DNA of 64,000 nt from Termitomyces sp. T153 (GCA_018296165.2 JACKQL020000025.1:62001-126000); one strand, 5' to 3'. Shown: positions 1-11,344, numbered from the stretch's first letter. The notes: generated from the letters alone by a model not told the origin. Program-made: numbers and translations.

Positions 1-141
1 CCTTAGACTTGTTCTCTTTTGATCTCCCTCTGCCAGGTGAGTAGCTAGAACTCTAGAATTTCTTGTAGATGCTGAATAGACTTTGGATCTCCCTCTACTA
101 CTTGTGTAATTGAGCCACAACCTTCAGAGGTCACTCTTACA
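1..141 (+). repeat. LTR fragment, gypsy family A, opposite orientation to element A
   Basis: This is the reverse complement of the inner-to-terminal part of the LTR seen at 653-1010 and 5846-6136. It shares the blocks GACTTGTTCTCTTTTGATCT and GAATAGACTTTGGATCTCCC and ends in ...CTCTTACA, the same CA terminus. The window edge cuts its left side, so it may be a solo LTR or the end of an element lying outside. Confidence 0.75.
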
Positions 142-144
142 ATA

Positions 145-647
145 AGTAGATTCACAAGCATTTTGCTGTATGGAAGATCCATATCAAGCCAAATATGTGT
201 ATAATGTAAGAAAATCTAAATAATATAATAATTCTTCTGATTCCATAATTTCATGCTTTGTAATGTGCCTGTTTCATCCATGTTAAAAATATCCCTCAGT
301 GTATAGCCATATTCATGAATAAGCTCCTGAACCTGCTTTTGATCATGCTCCACCACTCCCACACTTACAGAACTAGCTTTTCCATTCCATCAGACTTGTT
401 TCCAGTTGCCATGTTCTTTGAAAGATGTTAACCATTCCTTACTCAGATTTAAGCAGTTGTTATCCAGCATGCCAACTAGATCAGCAAACTGCTTCTACTT
501 GGCTCAAAGAATGTCACATATTATCCTACAAGTAGGGTTGCTCACCAATCCTTTAACCCTACTCTAGAAATCAGACAAGTCTCCTCTCAGAGCAGAGACC
601 AACACAGAGTCCTCAATATTGTAGAGCTGTTAGAAAAGGGCCTCAGT
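145..647 (-). pseudogene. pogo/Tc5-type DDE transposase remnant (central part)
   Basis: Conceptual translation of the minus strand, with stops and frameshifts, gives a CENP-B/Tc5-like DNA-binding region (FADLVGM... LNLSKEWLTSFKEHG, about 430-500) followed by the start of a DDE_1 catalytic domain (VQELIHEYGYTLRDIFNMDETG, about 265-330). The NMDETG block carries the first catalytic Asp in this family. Pogo-like enzymes cut and paste DNA at TA sites. Gypsy element A inserted in it, and the N-terminal part resumes beyond the element at 6142. There is no intact frame, so it is dead. Confidence 0.7.
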
Positions 648-652
648 GGATG

Positions 653-1010
653 TGTAAAGACTTTTGGAGGCTGTGGCTCAATCACACAACTGGCAGAAGG
701 AGATCCAAAGTCTATTCAGCACAGTACAATATCTACAAGTAGGACTACACACCTGGCAGAGAGAGATCCAAAGAGAACAAGTCTGAGGATCTCCAATGCC
801 AGAGTTTAGAACATCTACTCAAGTCACATGACCTTACCAAACATATGCATATATTGCTATGTGGGTTCTGCACAGAACACACATAGCAACTGATTATGTG
901 ACCAAACACATGACCAAACATATGCATTGGCATCCTGACACATGACCAAATATGTGCATTAGCAGTTTCCTGACACATGACCAAACATGTGCATTGGCAG
1001 TTTTCTGACA
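653..1010 (-). repeat. 3' LTR of gypsy element A
   Basis: 358 bp. It matches 5846-6136 but is longer because a unit of roughly 33 bp (containing CATGACCAAAYATGTGCATT) is repeated about three times between 905 and 1010, against about one copy in the partner LTR. Confidence 0.88.
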
Positions 1011-1099
1011 TCACTCCTCTAGCATGCAGTGTCTTGATGCATTGAGTAGAAGAAGTTATGAATTGCCTGGTCAGCTGTTGAAATAGGATAAATGCCCTG

Positions 1100-1451
1100 A
1101 ATGGCTTTAGGGGCATTGGGATGTCTATGCTAGAAGTTCTGGATCAAGCTTGATGCATGAACATTATTAGTCTGTAGTTGGTTCTTAAGAAATGTCCTTG
1201 ATGCCATATCCCTTCTATTTCATCTTGAACTGCAACTTCCCTCAAAATATCCTGCTATCCAAGATTTCCTCCACCTTGTACTCCTCCTCATTGTTGACTA
1301 GGACTGGTGGTGGAGGTGGCTTAGGATGATGGCTTGGGACTGGATCCTCTAGAGCTGGAAATAATTTGACCACATTGAAGACTGGGTGCAGTTGACACAG
1401 GCCTGCTAGGAATTTAGATTGGTATGCCAAAGGCCCTACCTTCTTCTCCAC
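1100..1451 (-). pseudogene. integrase C-terminus and chromodomain, element A
   Basis: The minus-strand frame reads KVGPLAYQSKFL, then HPVFNVVKLFPALEDP (the GPY/F-like end of chromoviral integrases), a proline-rich linker, and NNEEEYKVEEILDSRIF, the first strand of a chromodomain. The rest (GKLQFKMK.KGYGIKDIS) continues to about 1150 with stop codons. Chromodomains of this clade steer integration to heterochromatin. One aromatic-cage tryptophan position is now a stop, so it is inactive. Confidence 0.8.
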
Positions 1452-1499
1452 TGTGAAGGGGCCAAGCTAACAATGTGACAGTTTTTGGGATGGCCTTGT

Positions 1500-2420
1500 T
1501 GTCTTGATGTCTGAGCTATTCAAGTACATATGGTCCCCTGGCTTGTAAACTAAAGCAGGTGTCCATCTGCAATCATAGTACCATGCCATGTCCTTCTTGG
1601 CCTTCACCAAGGCAGCTTTTGTGTCCTCCTATGCCTTCTTCATTCAATCCACAAACTAATTGACAGAGTTGTTCTCTGAGGAGCATGTCCGAGGTTTGAA
1701 TTTCATGTGAGGATGCTTGCCAGTGTCCAGGAAGAATAGAATCATCTGCATGGAAGAGTAAATGTGGTTGTTGTATTGGAATTCTGCATTAGGCAGCAGC
1801 TCATCCCAGTCATCCTGCCTCTCATTACAAAACAGATGGAGATACTGCTCCAGTTCCTGATTAATACATTCTGTCTGCCCCTGGCTGCTCCCAAGGCAGA
1901 GCATGTAGTGTGGGTAGGTATGAAGTGAGCCTGTTTGCCATAGAGGTCCACCACTACCATTACCACATTGTACCTATGAGCATTTAGGAGTTCTACAATG
2001 AAATCTACTGATGCAACACTTCAGTGAGCAGCTAGAATAGGGAGTGGGTAGAGCTGGTCTATGAGTGCTTAGTAGCAAGGCTTGGTGCAGAGACAGAGGT
2101 CACAGGTGCTAGTGTAGGTGCTTATATATTGGGAGATCTGTGGCCACCAATAGTTCTGGATACTAGCTCCAGCATCTTCCACCTTTCAAGATGTCTAGCT
2201 ACTCAAGAGTTGTGATGTTGTTTTACAATGTGCCAGTGAAGTTCTGGAATGTTAAGCATGTAAATGCATTCTCTGAAGGTCAAAAGCCCATTCTAAAGAC
2301 CCCACTCATTTGCATGCACTGACTTAACTCCACCTGCTCATTGAGCTCATAGGGCCTATATAGCCTAGGCAACAGCATCCTTCTGTGCACCCTCCCAGTT
2401 CCCTCTTCAGATGTTTCTAA
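1500..2420 (-). pseudogene. integrase core, element A (degenerate)
   Basis: The best-preserved part is 1656-1904: QTECINQELEQYLHLFCNE, then DDWDELLPNAEFQYNNHIYSSM, the end of the rve catalytic core around the third acidic residue. Upstream, about 2000-2200, a degraded zinc-binding H2C2 region is visible only in pieces. Stops and frameshifts run throughout. It lies between RNase H and the chromodomain, as expected for gypsy pol. Confidence 0.7.
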
Positions 2421-2634
2421 GGATGTTTGCCTCATCTTCTTGAACCCCAATCTTCTTTAGCACATGGATGGCAAAGAGCTCAGGCTTGAGGAGGACAATG
2501 TTGTCATTATCTCCTGCTCCTATGCCATGGTCAGCCTGCCTGGACAGTGCATCCAGTTTGCCCATGCTCCATCCCAGTTTGTGGTGCAGTGAGAAGTTAA
2601 AATTGGCCAGATACAGAGATCACCAAGCTTGGCA

Positions 2635-4034
2635 CTAATAGAGTTTCTTAGTAGAGTGGAAGTACTTGAGGTTCTTGTAGTCTGTCCAGACTTCAAACTT
2701 ATGCTGGGCACCTCTAAGGAAATACCATTCTTCAAAGGACCAAATAATTACCAGCATCTCCTTGTCATAAATCTTATAATTCCATTCCACCACATTAAGG
2801 CTTTTGGAATAGAAGGCTACTGGATGCCATTTGCCATCCTCCTTTGACTGCTGGAAGAGGACTACTCCTGTACCAAAGTCTGAGCTATTTGCTTCCATAC
2901 AAAATGGAGAGTCATTGTCAGGGAACAGAAGGACTGGCTTTGAAATCACAGCTTGCTTGAAGGCACTGAAAGCAGCTTGCTGTGGTGGCCCCCACTACCA
3001 TGCTGTATCCTTAACTGTGAGGTCAAAGAGGGTGTGTGCATGGTGGGAGAAATCCTGTATGGATCTCTGATAGAAATTGACAAAGTCAAGAAAGGCCTAA
3101 ACTTCCTTCTTGTTTCTTGGCTCAGGCCACTCTGCTACACCTGCCACTTTAATGGGTCCATCTTGGCTGTTCCATGTGAAATGATCAAATTCAGGTACTC
3201 TACTTTAGTCTGTTCAAATTTGCACTTCTCAGGCTTTAAATAGAGCTGGTGTTGGCAGAGGCATTCCAAGACAATGCATGTGACCTGGTGATGCTCCTCC
3301 AGAGTTTTTGTGTAGATGAGGATATCATCAAGATATATGCAGACAACACCTTCTGCAATCAGATCATGGAAAATGGTGTTCATCATAGTCTGGAAGGTGG
3401 CTGGGCTATTGGTGAGACCAAAGAACATCATTAGAAGTTCAAAAAGTCTGTGATTGGTTTAGAAAGCTGCCTTCCACTCATCCCCTTCTTTAATGTATAT
3501 GTTGTTGTAGCCCCAACAGACATCCAACTTTGTAAAGTAGTGTGCACTGCAAAGGTTATTGATAAGTTCTGAGATGAGTGGCAAAGAAGAGCAATTCTTT
3601 ACTATCATTGCATTCAAGACACAATAGTCCTGAACCAGATGAAGAGACCCATCCTTTTTCTTAATAAAAAAGACTGAGAAGGCTATTGGAGATTTGGAGG
3701 GTTGTATTTTGTCCTGAGCTAAGATTCTCCTACAGAAAAGTGTCTAGCTCATCCTGCTTATGGGCACAAGCAGATAGACCTTGCAGCTGAAGTGCTCAGC
3801 ATCCAGTATCAGCTCAATTGCATGATCCCACTGCTTGTACTCTGGAAGTGAATCAAAGGAGGCCTTGGAGAATATATCCTCAAGGTCATGGAGGTGATTG
3901 GAAATGGTGCTACGCTTGGGCTGTGAATTTGCTGCAAATGCCTCAGCCAGACATTGAGAAGTAGTCTGACTGGCCCAAATCTCAGCCACTGTAGGAGGGG
4001 GGTGGAGGGTTGTAGCATAGATCCTATCACCCAC
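2635..4034 (-). pseudogene. reverse transcriptase and RNase H, element A
   Basis: 3744-4034 is the segment before RT (HLHDLEDIFSKASFDSLPE). 3135-3431 holds the RT palm with [18 protein letters not shown] and the catalytic box CIYLDDILIYT, intact as YLDD. 2635-2949 is RNase H (LLFPDNDSPFCMEANSSDFG, then VAFYSKSLNVVEWNYKIYDK). Minus-strand frames are separated by stops and frameshifts. The motifs and spacing match chromoviral pol, and the closest relative here is element B at 51.8-53.1 kb. Confidence 0.85.
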
Positions 4035-4102
4035 CTCTATGGTTTTATCTGAGCACTCTGCATCTGGAGTGCTGGTCCATTCTCCTTTACCTCTCTCTTC
4101 CT

Positions 4103-4609
4103 CTAAAGGTTCACACTCAACACCTCAGACATCCTTGTAGAGAGCCTCTTTATGAGGGAATGCCAGAGGGGGGGACTCAGGAGGTTAAGATCAGTATAAG
4201 AGAGATGCCCAGCATGACAGGCATGCACAGCAGCATGCTCATGAACCTTGGCTCTCTGCTCCTTATGGGCTTCTTCTGCACAGATAATGCAGCAATGGGG
4301 GCAACAACTCATTTTCACCTCACCCTGAGTCCAGTCAACTTCTGAGTTGTGTTTACATAGCCAGGTGAACCCCAAGATCATGTCTTGCTTTTCCAAACTA
4401 GTGATAGCAAAAGCAGCTCACTCTGAGTGGTCTTGGTAGTGAAGGACCAGGTCTACCACAGAGCAAATAGAGCCAGCTTCATCAAGTGTGCCATCAACAT
4501 TGTATATAGGGATAGGATGAGAAAGGGGGCAAGTGGTGAGGTGGTGTTGTTGCATGTAGTCTGTGTCAAGAAAGAGGCCTGTGGCCCCACTGTCAAGGAG
4601 GGCAACCAT
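4103..4609 (-). pseudogene. retropepsin-like protease, element A
   Basis: The minus frame contains the active-site box VALLDSGATGLFLD, then IPIYNVDGTLDEAG and the second conserved block DMILGFTWLCKHNSEVDW. This is a complete aspartic protease fold with the catalytic DSG retained, split into two frames near 4400. It would process the Gag-Pol polyprotein. Confidence 0.82.
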
Positions 4610-4656
4610 ACTTTGGATCTGCTAGGTGTCTGTTATCTCAATTTCCACCTGTAGCT

Positions 4657-5697
4657 TCAGAGAGTTGGGAGAAGGGGTGGAAGTGACAACATACCAATGG
4701 AGGAGATGGTATTCCCAGGCAGGAATCTGGAGGTGTGGGTTGGGGGGGTGTTTCCAGCTGAGACTTTAACTGGAGAGGAAGTTTGTATGTCTGAGGAGAA
4801 CCCTCTATGAAAGAAATGAAATGACAAGAGCTGTGTCCACCACAGCTCATGTTGCAGTTCTATCAATTGCCACTGCTCACATGCCACCTTATACCAGGTG
4901 TTGACATGCTCATTATCTGGGTGCCCCTCTGCCATACTATTAATGCAATCCATAAGCAAGGGATGGAGTCTATCACAAAAGGTCAGGCAGAATTGCAGAC
5001 CATCTGGATATCCTGCCTGTTTGACTAAGGCACAAAAAGAGTCAATGTACTCATCAAATGGCCACTTCTCTTGACCATACTGGATTTGGTCTCAAAGAGA
5101 AAGAGCTGTAGTTTTGGTGGGGTCAAGGGAGAAGAACTCAGCTCAGAACTCCTTCTCAAACTATATCCAGCTAGAGAAACTCTCAACTCCTCCTGGGCAT
5201 CAAAAGATATGCAGGGCATAGGTTGAAGCTTTGCCAGCTTTCATGTAGGAGAGAACCCAGGCAATTTTCAAGGCATCCAAAGTGAAGGCTTTACTGTTTA
5301 GCTGAATATAGGTGATACAGAACTAGAGGAAATGTTCTTCAACCTTACAATCTCCATCATACACATCAGGGAGTGCAGAATGAGGGAGTTTGGAATGGGG
5401 AGCTGAAAGGCCTGAACCAGATGCAGATGCAAACTCTTCTATAGCAGCTGGAGCTAGGAAGCCTAAGCTAGGTGCAGATACAAACTATTCCACATCTGCT
5501 GGAGGCATAGGAGGTGTGGTAGGAGCAAGAGAAAGACGTTCTAAGAGGGCTCGAAGAGAAAGGAACACTGCTTCAATAATTTGATGAAGTCCAGTGAGTT
5601 CAGCCATGTGAGAAGTAAGGGAGGTTTGGGTAAGTTGAACTTGTATTTCCAGAAACAGCAAATGACTCCAAGCATTGTCCTGGGGGGCTTGAAGCAT
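4657..5697 (-). pseudogene. Gag, element A (degenerate)
   Basis: The N-terminal part at 5485-5697 starts MLQAPQDNAWSHLLFLEIQV. A retrotransposon Gag core reads through several frame changes, ending MLMDCINSMAEGHPDNEHVN and TWYKVACEQWQLIELQHEL at 4840-4959. It aligns in order with the better preserved Gag of element B (54,019-55,242). The zinc knuckle seen in B is not recognisable here. Confidence 0.75.
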
Positions 5698-5845
5698 CAG
5701 GGAGAGGTGCTGAAGGGGTTGGCTAGATTATAGGAACATAGGGGGCACTAAAACACTGGTGGAGAAGAGATTTTTTGAGGGACTAAGTAAAGCTTAGGTA
5801 ATCAAAAAAGGGGGCTCTCAGACCAAATCTAGAGATTTGTTCTGC

Positions 5846-6136
5846 TATAAGGGTGACCTCTGGAGGCTGTGGCTCAATCACACAAGTGGCAGAGGGAGAT
5901 CCAAAGTCTATTCAGCATAGTACAATGTCTACAAGTAGGACTACACACCTGGCAGAGGAAGATCCAAAGAGAACAAGTCTGAGAATCTCCAATTCCAGAG
6001 TTCAGAAAATCTACTCAAGTCATGTGACCTTGCCAAACATGTGCATACATTGCCATGTGGATTCTGCACAGAATGCATATGGCAACTGATCATATGACCA
6101 AACACATGACCAAAATGTATTGGCAGTTCCCTGACA
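5846..6136 (-). repeat. 5' LTR of gypsy element A
   Basis: 291 bp, ending CCTGACA and followed by the duplicated target GGATG. It is homologous to 653-1010 but lacks that copy's extra internal repeat units. Confidence 0.9.
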
Positions 6137-6141
6137 GGATG

Positions 6142-6420
6142 GGGACATGATATAGTGGACAGCAATGAGTGGATTAGTAGCAGCTAATGAGCAAAAGAGG
6201 ACTTGAAAGTCAAGAATTTGAAAAATAGAGTCACATGCCTCTGTTGATTTACATCTACTATCCAAAAGCAAAGAAGGTTGCAGCTTCCAAAGTTTACATG
6301 CTTTGATGGATTGATGCCTTCCAAAGAATTCAATGCACTTCCAAGCATCTAAAAAAACCATGACTAATATGATATGTTCTCCATTGATTTTGTTCAACTA
6401 GCATAATACTGTGTTTCTGC
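6142..6420 (-). pseudogene. pogo/Tc5-type transposase remnant, N-terminal side
   Basis: If element A and one GGATG are removed, this minus-strand sequence becomes continuous with the transposase remnant at 145-647. An open stretch at 6142-6397 (ending ...AATNPLIAVHYIMSPS) leads directly into that region. I recognise no domain in this part itself, so the assignment rests on continuity. Confidence 0.5.
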
Positions 6421-7040
6421 TGTTCCTTGATTGTTATTTCTGCAGTTAGAATAGATTTTCATATCACTTTTTATTTAACTTGTAGCCAATGATGGTACCA
6501 GTTTTGGCCACCCCCCATCATCTCAATGGCTTTTTAATAATGGTGGGCAGATATGTTTCTAAAGGCAGATTTTGTCACAACTGGCAGCAGCTGGTCATGG
6601 GAAATAGCTAATGGCCAGACCCACTGCCAGTCCACTGACACCAGCAGATTTTAGTGTTGAGTGGGGCCATCCATGATGAAATGTAATTGCAACAGACCTG
6701 GTCATAATTAGCAGCTACAAATCCTTGTCAAAAGACTCTACTGAATATGTATAATATGGCACAATGTAGAGCCTCTATGGCACCCATATAACATGCAACA
6801 TTGTAGGAATTCCACTATGGTGTAGTGGACTCTACCAGTGATGTAAGATATAACATAAAGTGTGCTCTGCTATACTATATGACACACTACATATGTATGT
6901 TTCTATGTGGTGAATGTGATATTACCAATGAGAATAAGCCCATGTAATGTAGCTTAATTAGATATTAGAAAAGAATAAAATGTTTACAATCCAGTTCTTA
7001 TGCTTACTCAAGGCTTAAAGAACTTGCAAACTGAGGTCAA
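6420..7040. other. no recognisable gene; AT-rich, CpG-poor spacer
   Basis: No open frame with recognisable similarity is visible on either strand. The sequence is rich in TATGG and ATATG words and is probably old repeat sequence. Confidence 0.5.
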
Positions 7041-7067
7041 GGCTAAGAAACAGCATCTTCAGGCTAA

Positions 7068-7446
7068 TTGGCTGCACAGAAACCCATCTCTTTTAAGGAT
7101 GAAAGATATGAGACATGGCTAGATCAGCACAGCAATTCATTTGACTTTGTGACAGTTGTGGACAGTCTAGAGATGGCTTCAAACTACAAGAGAGGACTGA
7201 CAAGCCTAGATGGACAACAAAAGGGTCTTTTCAGAAAACTCAGGGAGGCAGCAGATGAATTTGCCAAAACTGTTGAAAAGAAGTGCAAAAGTACAGCATG
7301 TTTTTGAATTCAGTTTCATGTGTGTTGACAAGGAGTTTACAGGGCCAGAAGCTAAACCTAAAGATGATGTGATGAAGGCAAAAGCCAAAGATGGAGAACA
7401 AGCACTCTCAATTTTCATAAGGAAGGAAATCACAAGTCTACAATAG
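7068..7446 (+). pseudogene. unrecognised ORFs upstream of a pogo-type HTH
   Basis: Two overlapping plus frames occur: 7068-7307 (MAAQKPISFKDERYETWLD...) and 7210-7446 (ending LSIFIRKEITSLQ). The second stops one codon before the frame that becomes the helix-turn-helix region at 7450. They look like the 5' part of the same degraded gene, but I recognise no family. Confidence 0.4.
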
Positions 7447-7905
7447 CAGATTGAAGTTTTGCACTGGTATTATGCCAATGGCAAGAATCAGTCAAAAACA
7501 GCTAGACATTTCACACCACTCTACCCAACCTTGTTATAAAAGAACCTCTAATCTCTGCCTGGGTCAAGGAAGAAGCAAAATGTCAAGAACATTGGGCAGA
7601 AGCCAACAGAAATGCAGATCAATCTGCCAAATGGCAGCACTACACACAGCATCTGAAAGTAACAAAAATGATGGATCTGTGGGTGTCAAAGGCAATGGCA
7701 GAAAAGCTTCTCCTTACTGGTGACACACTCACAAATAGTGTTCTAGAAATCTTTGTGGAAGCAAATTTTCCAGACCAAGGACAAATAACTCCTTCTGGAG
7801 GCTAGAAAAAGCTTCTCCAATAAGGCCTTCCAAATTCTGAAGACAATTGAGGAGTTGAAAAAAAGGCACAGGCATATTGCAAGGAGTCACAGGAGAAGGA
7901 GAAGG
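7447..7905 (+). pseudogene. HTH-Psq / Tc5-type DNA-binding domain of a pogo-like transposase
   Basis: Reading across frameshifts gives IEVLHWYYANGKNQSKTARH, then LVIKEPLISAWVKEEAK and VTKMMDLWVSKAMAEKLLLT. This is the order Psq-like helix-turn-helix, then CENP-B/Tc5 DNA-binding domain, as in fungal pogo transposases. It ends near FVEANFPDQGQITPSGGW, where the second helix set of the domain normally lies. No DDE catalytic block follows within the next 1.5 kb. This is a different locus from the remnant at 145-647 and on the other strand. Confidence 0.6.
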
Positions 7906-8520
7906 AAGCCCAGGAGGTCAATAAGAGCCAAGCAATAACAGAAGTGGCAGGTTTATATCCAACATTGGATCTGTCATCTTTAAAAATTTTTAAACAAATT
8001 TCAGCAATCAATCTGCTAATGCTAGCAGTTGCCTGGTGGTCCTAGTGGGTCTAGTGTCCCCAGGGGGTCTGTTGTCTTCAGTGGGTCTCTCATCAAAACT
8101 CAGTAGAGTATTGGCATCAAGTCCATTGTCCCCAGCAGAGCTAGCTCCAAGCTGGTCCTGGCTGATTAGAAAGGCTAGCAAAGCTCAGATTCTCCAACAA
8201 GAATAGAGAAAATACACTGCCTGAACTTCCCCTCATAGTCCTCCTCTATCTACCCATTCTGAATATAAATCAGTTGCCTTAAAAAAAGATAATGAGAATG
8301 ACAAGAATAATAACATCAATTATTCTAATGATGAGGAATGTTAGCAAAGCAAGATCATACTATCAATGAAATTAGAGAAAGAAGGAGAAAAGCCAGAGAA
8401 AACTCAAGTCTCCTGAGTATGTCAAGGGTAAGTGTTGATTTTACCAACTGAAATAATTTACTAATGATGGACAGAACTAACAATACTGGTTGTTGAGCTG
8501 TCAACAATCTGTTTGGCAGA

Positions 8521-9484
8521 CATGCCAGTAGCTACTGAAAAGAAAAGAGGAAAGGAATGGAGGGATCCACCAGCAGCCAACAGAAAGGGAAAGGAGAAGG
8601 AGCAAGTAGATCTGCTAATAACCAGTAAAAAGGGAAAGGGCAAGCAGTGGGCAGATCTGCCCTCCTCCACTAAATTTGTCCTTATATAAGCTATGGCAAG
8701 ATTGAATCAATAGCTCAATTTCATCAATAAAGGAATTGAGGTTATATTGGAAGAGATGAGGTCATAGTTGTGTTAGCTGAGGAGATAAAGTTTACAAAGA
8801 TGGAGAAGATGCTCTAGCAGTATAATAGAATGCTCAGAGTGCTCAATGAGTGCATGAACATCATAGACACAAGTGTTATGGGCATAACATCTAACATCAA
8901 CAGGATACAGCAGACTGTTGAGGCTCATGCTAGATGTTTCATACAGAACAAAGTCAACATTGTTGCTCTCTGAGGCATGGTCAACAGCATTCAAAATTAG
9001 CTTCAAATCGCATTTCCCCATTCTACCAGCCTCCAGCACTAGCAGCTTTCCATCTGTGCTGGCTCCTACTTTGGCACCCATTGCTGAGGCAAAAGAGCCC
9101 AACAAAGATGAGGCTGCCCAGCCCAAAAAGGATGAGAGCTAGATGGACCAAGCCACTGCTGTTGATTTGTCTGTCATTGCTGATAACTTTGCTCCCATCA
9201 GTGACCCTGTCACCAGTATCACTGACTTCAGTGTTCTTAGCACTTGAAGATTCTGCTTTCATAAACAACACTGGTGCCAGTGTCACCAATTATAGATGTG
9301 GATATGACAGGCCCAGCACCACCTCATCCTCCAGATGAGATTGCACCACAACATGACTGCAGCACCTTCTATGCTACATGACTCCCCACTGAATATACAT
9401 ATTTCTTCAGTCGTCTAGCAGGTAAGAGAAAGGCCAATGAACATGCTGAGGAACTAGTAGCCAAGAAGCTGAAAGATGAGGGCT
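8521..9484 (+). pseudogene. unrecognised degraded gene tail, Lys/Glu-rich
   Basis: Plus-strand pieces read MPVATEKKRGKEWRDPPAAN (8521), LAPTLAPIAEAKEPNKDEA (9062) and, at the end, GKRKANEHAEELVAKKLKDE before a stop near 9483. An AT-rich stretch with oligo-T runs and AATAAA-like words follows (9490-9600). The order and strand suggest this is the C-terminal half of the 7068-7905 gene. No domain is recognised. Confidence 0.35.
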
Positions 9485-10410
9485 GATTGACTTTTTCAAT
9501 ACTTTTTGGACTTTTTTAAGACTTTCTAGCCTTTTCTTGCTTTTCTACTTTATCATATATGTAATAAATAGTCAAAATGTATATGAAACATTTTGACTCA
9601 AATTGAATTGAGTCTACTTCAACAGATTTATGGTTGACATAATGTTCTAGGTGGGCTCTGGTTGACAATCAAAATCCTCATTAGTTTTTTGACTTTTTGT
9701 TGAACATGTGTAAGTTGTTGCATTGAACAGGATGTCTGAACTACAGTCCTCTCACAACATGGTAATGCGTTATCACTTTGTATCAATGTTCTTGTGGTGG
9801 TTGTAGATTCAACTCCTATAGCTGGCAATTTTCATGCTATAGTACATAAATTATAGTAGAATTACAACAGCAACATGGTGTATTAGTACTGTGTTGTCAC
9901 TTTTTGACTCCTGTAGCTACAGTAACTGATTTGTGATTAAATTAACATTCTGGAGTGTGGTATATCCATTACTAGCTCTGGCAGCCTTGGTGGTGTAATC
10001 TATCTGTTACTAGTATAGTGGAAACTGATATGGCAGAATAGTACATGAGGTACATAAATATAGTAGAATTACAACAGCAATGTGGTATATTGGTACTGCA
10101 TTGTCACTTATATTGCTCTTATGTGGCAGCTGAAGATTTGACTCTTGTAACTGGCAATAGATGTTACAACCTTGTTTTTTTTTCACCTTTTGTTGAACAT
10201 GTGCAAGTTGTTTCATACAGAATGCCTAAAATACAAGCCTGTTACAACAGTAACATGGTCACTTTGTATCAATCTTATATGGCACCTGCAGGTTTGACTC
10301 CTGTAGTTGGCAATAAGCCTCTTTGAAATTTTCTCATTAGTTTTTCTTTTTGTTGAACATGTGCAAGTTGTTTCATTGAACAAGGTGCCTAAAATACAAC
10401 CCTGTTACAA

Positions 10411-10494
10411 TGGCAACATGGTGTACTGGTACTGCATTGTCACTTTGTATCAATCTTATGTGGAAGCTGCAGATTTGACTTCTACAGTTGGCAA
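10411..10494 (+). other. tRNA-like unit with box A and box B
   Basis: Box A-like TGGTGTACTGGTA is at about 10418 and box B-like AGATTTGACTTC at about 10471, followed by CTACAGTTGGCA. The T-arm pairing is partial (CTGCAG / CTACAG). I cannot assign an anticodon, so this is a pseudo-tRNA or SINE head, not a functional tRNA. Confidence 0.45.
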
Positions 10495-10572
10495 TAATCA
10501 TTATGGAACATGGTTTTTGCATTTTCAATACTTGAATTACATGGCATTTTTGTTTATCTGAGCTCAATATAA

Positions 10573-10658
10573 CAGCTCTATGGTCTAGTGAAATTGTCTT
10601 TGAAGCTTGTAAGCCTTCCATTCCTACAACCTCTGGGTTTGACTCCTAGTGCTTGCAT
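10573..10658 (+). other. tRNA-like unit, second subtype
   Basis: It starts AGCTCTATGGTCTAGTG (box A TGGTCTAGTGAAA) and reaches CTGGGTTTGACTCCTAG (box B with paired CTGGG-like arms) within 80 nt. It shares its body (TTTGAAGCTT..AAGC..TCCATTCCT) with the unit at 10839-10921. Confidence 0.5.
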
Positions 10659-10838
10659 TATCTAGCATATAATATGCCATTTTTACACTGCACATCTATG
10701 GTCTAGTGGAATTAGCTTTCAAGCTTTGAAGCATTTCATCACTGTGATCAATGTATTGGGTTAGTTACAGATTTGACTCCTCTGGCTGGTAATGTCCATG
10801 TACAATCTGCTGCAAAGTTTTTGGCATATGCATAATAC

Positions 10839-10921
10839 TTTCTATGGTGTAGTGGAATTCTCTTTGAAGCTTCTAAGCTTTCCATTCCTGCAAGTTCTGA
10901 GTTTGACCCCTAGTCCTTGCA
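10839..10921 (+). other. tRNA-like unit, second subtype
   Basis: Box A TATGGTGTAGTGGAATT and box B TGAGTTTGACCCCTAG, with the same central body as 10573-10658. Sequence divergence between the two copies indicates an old duplication. Confidence 0.5.
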
Positions 10922-11344
10922 TTGTCCAGTATATTCCATGCTATTTTTTTTATTTTTATTTAACACCTGCAAATCTTTTTGTTGAACCTTATTGGAGCTA
11001 TTGAGCATTTATGGAATAACAATATGCTACAAGCAGAAAGGTTGCAGCATTGGAAAGTCTTACCAGAAGTAGTGCTGAATATATCTGTACAATAAAATCT
11101 GCCAGAATATGCAGTCCATTAACAATACTGGGCTGTTTGAGCAAATTTATTGCAAGTACTACTGTTTGTTGGAGTTGTAGACCTCTGGATGTAGCTAGCT
11201 GCATCCTCTTTCAATCTCTCTGCTTGGAGATATCCTTTGTCTCTTTGAGATGATTGGTAGCAGATCAGGTGATGCCTTGCACTTCTGATGTACCAGTTGA
11301 TAAGATAGTGTTGCCTCTGTTTCTACTTCATGCATGTCCTCTTC

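Larger units (their letters stand above)
653..6136 (-). mobile_element. Ty3/gypsy chromovirus, element A, with two LTRs
   Basis: LTRs lie at 653-1010 and 5846-6136, both beginning TGTAA/TATAA and ending CTGACA on the plus strand. A perfect 5-bp target duplication, GGATG, is at 648-652 and 6137-6141. On the minus strand the internal order is gag, protease, RT, RNase H, integrase, chromodomain, as in chromoviruses. A purine tract (GAGGAGTGA on minus) abuts the 3' LTR. All frames are broken and CpG-poor, so the copy is inactive. Confidence 0.93.
9752..10921 (+). repeat. tandem array of about nine tRNA-like units
   Basis: Units near 9752, 9866, 10076, 10246, 10411, 10573, 10691 and 10839, with one doubtful unit near 9980, carry a box A-like motif (TGGTGTACTGGTA or TGGTCTAGTGGAA) and, 45-60 nt later, a box B-like motif (GGTTTGACTCC, AGATTTGACTTC). 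These resemble the tRNA promoter consensus TRGYNNANNGG and GGTTCGANTCC with the box B CpG changed to TpG. Spacers contain oligo-T runs, as Pol III terminators do, and a repeated block TTGTTGAACATGTGCAAGTT. The array could be decayed tRNA genes or tRNA-derived SINE units. Confidence 0.55.

Noticed and set aside
9752..10921. CRISPR-like array
   Set aside because: Units are diverged repeats with tRNA promoter-like boxes, not identical short repeats with unique spacers, and the genome is eukaryotic.
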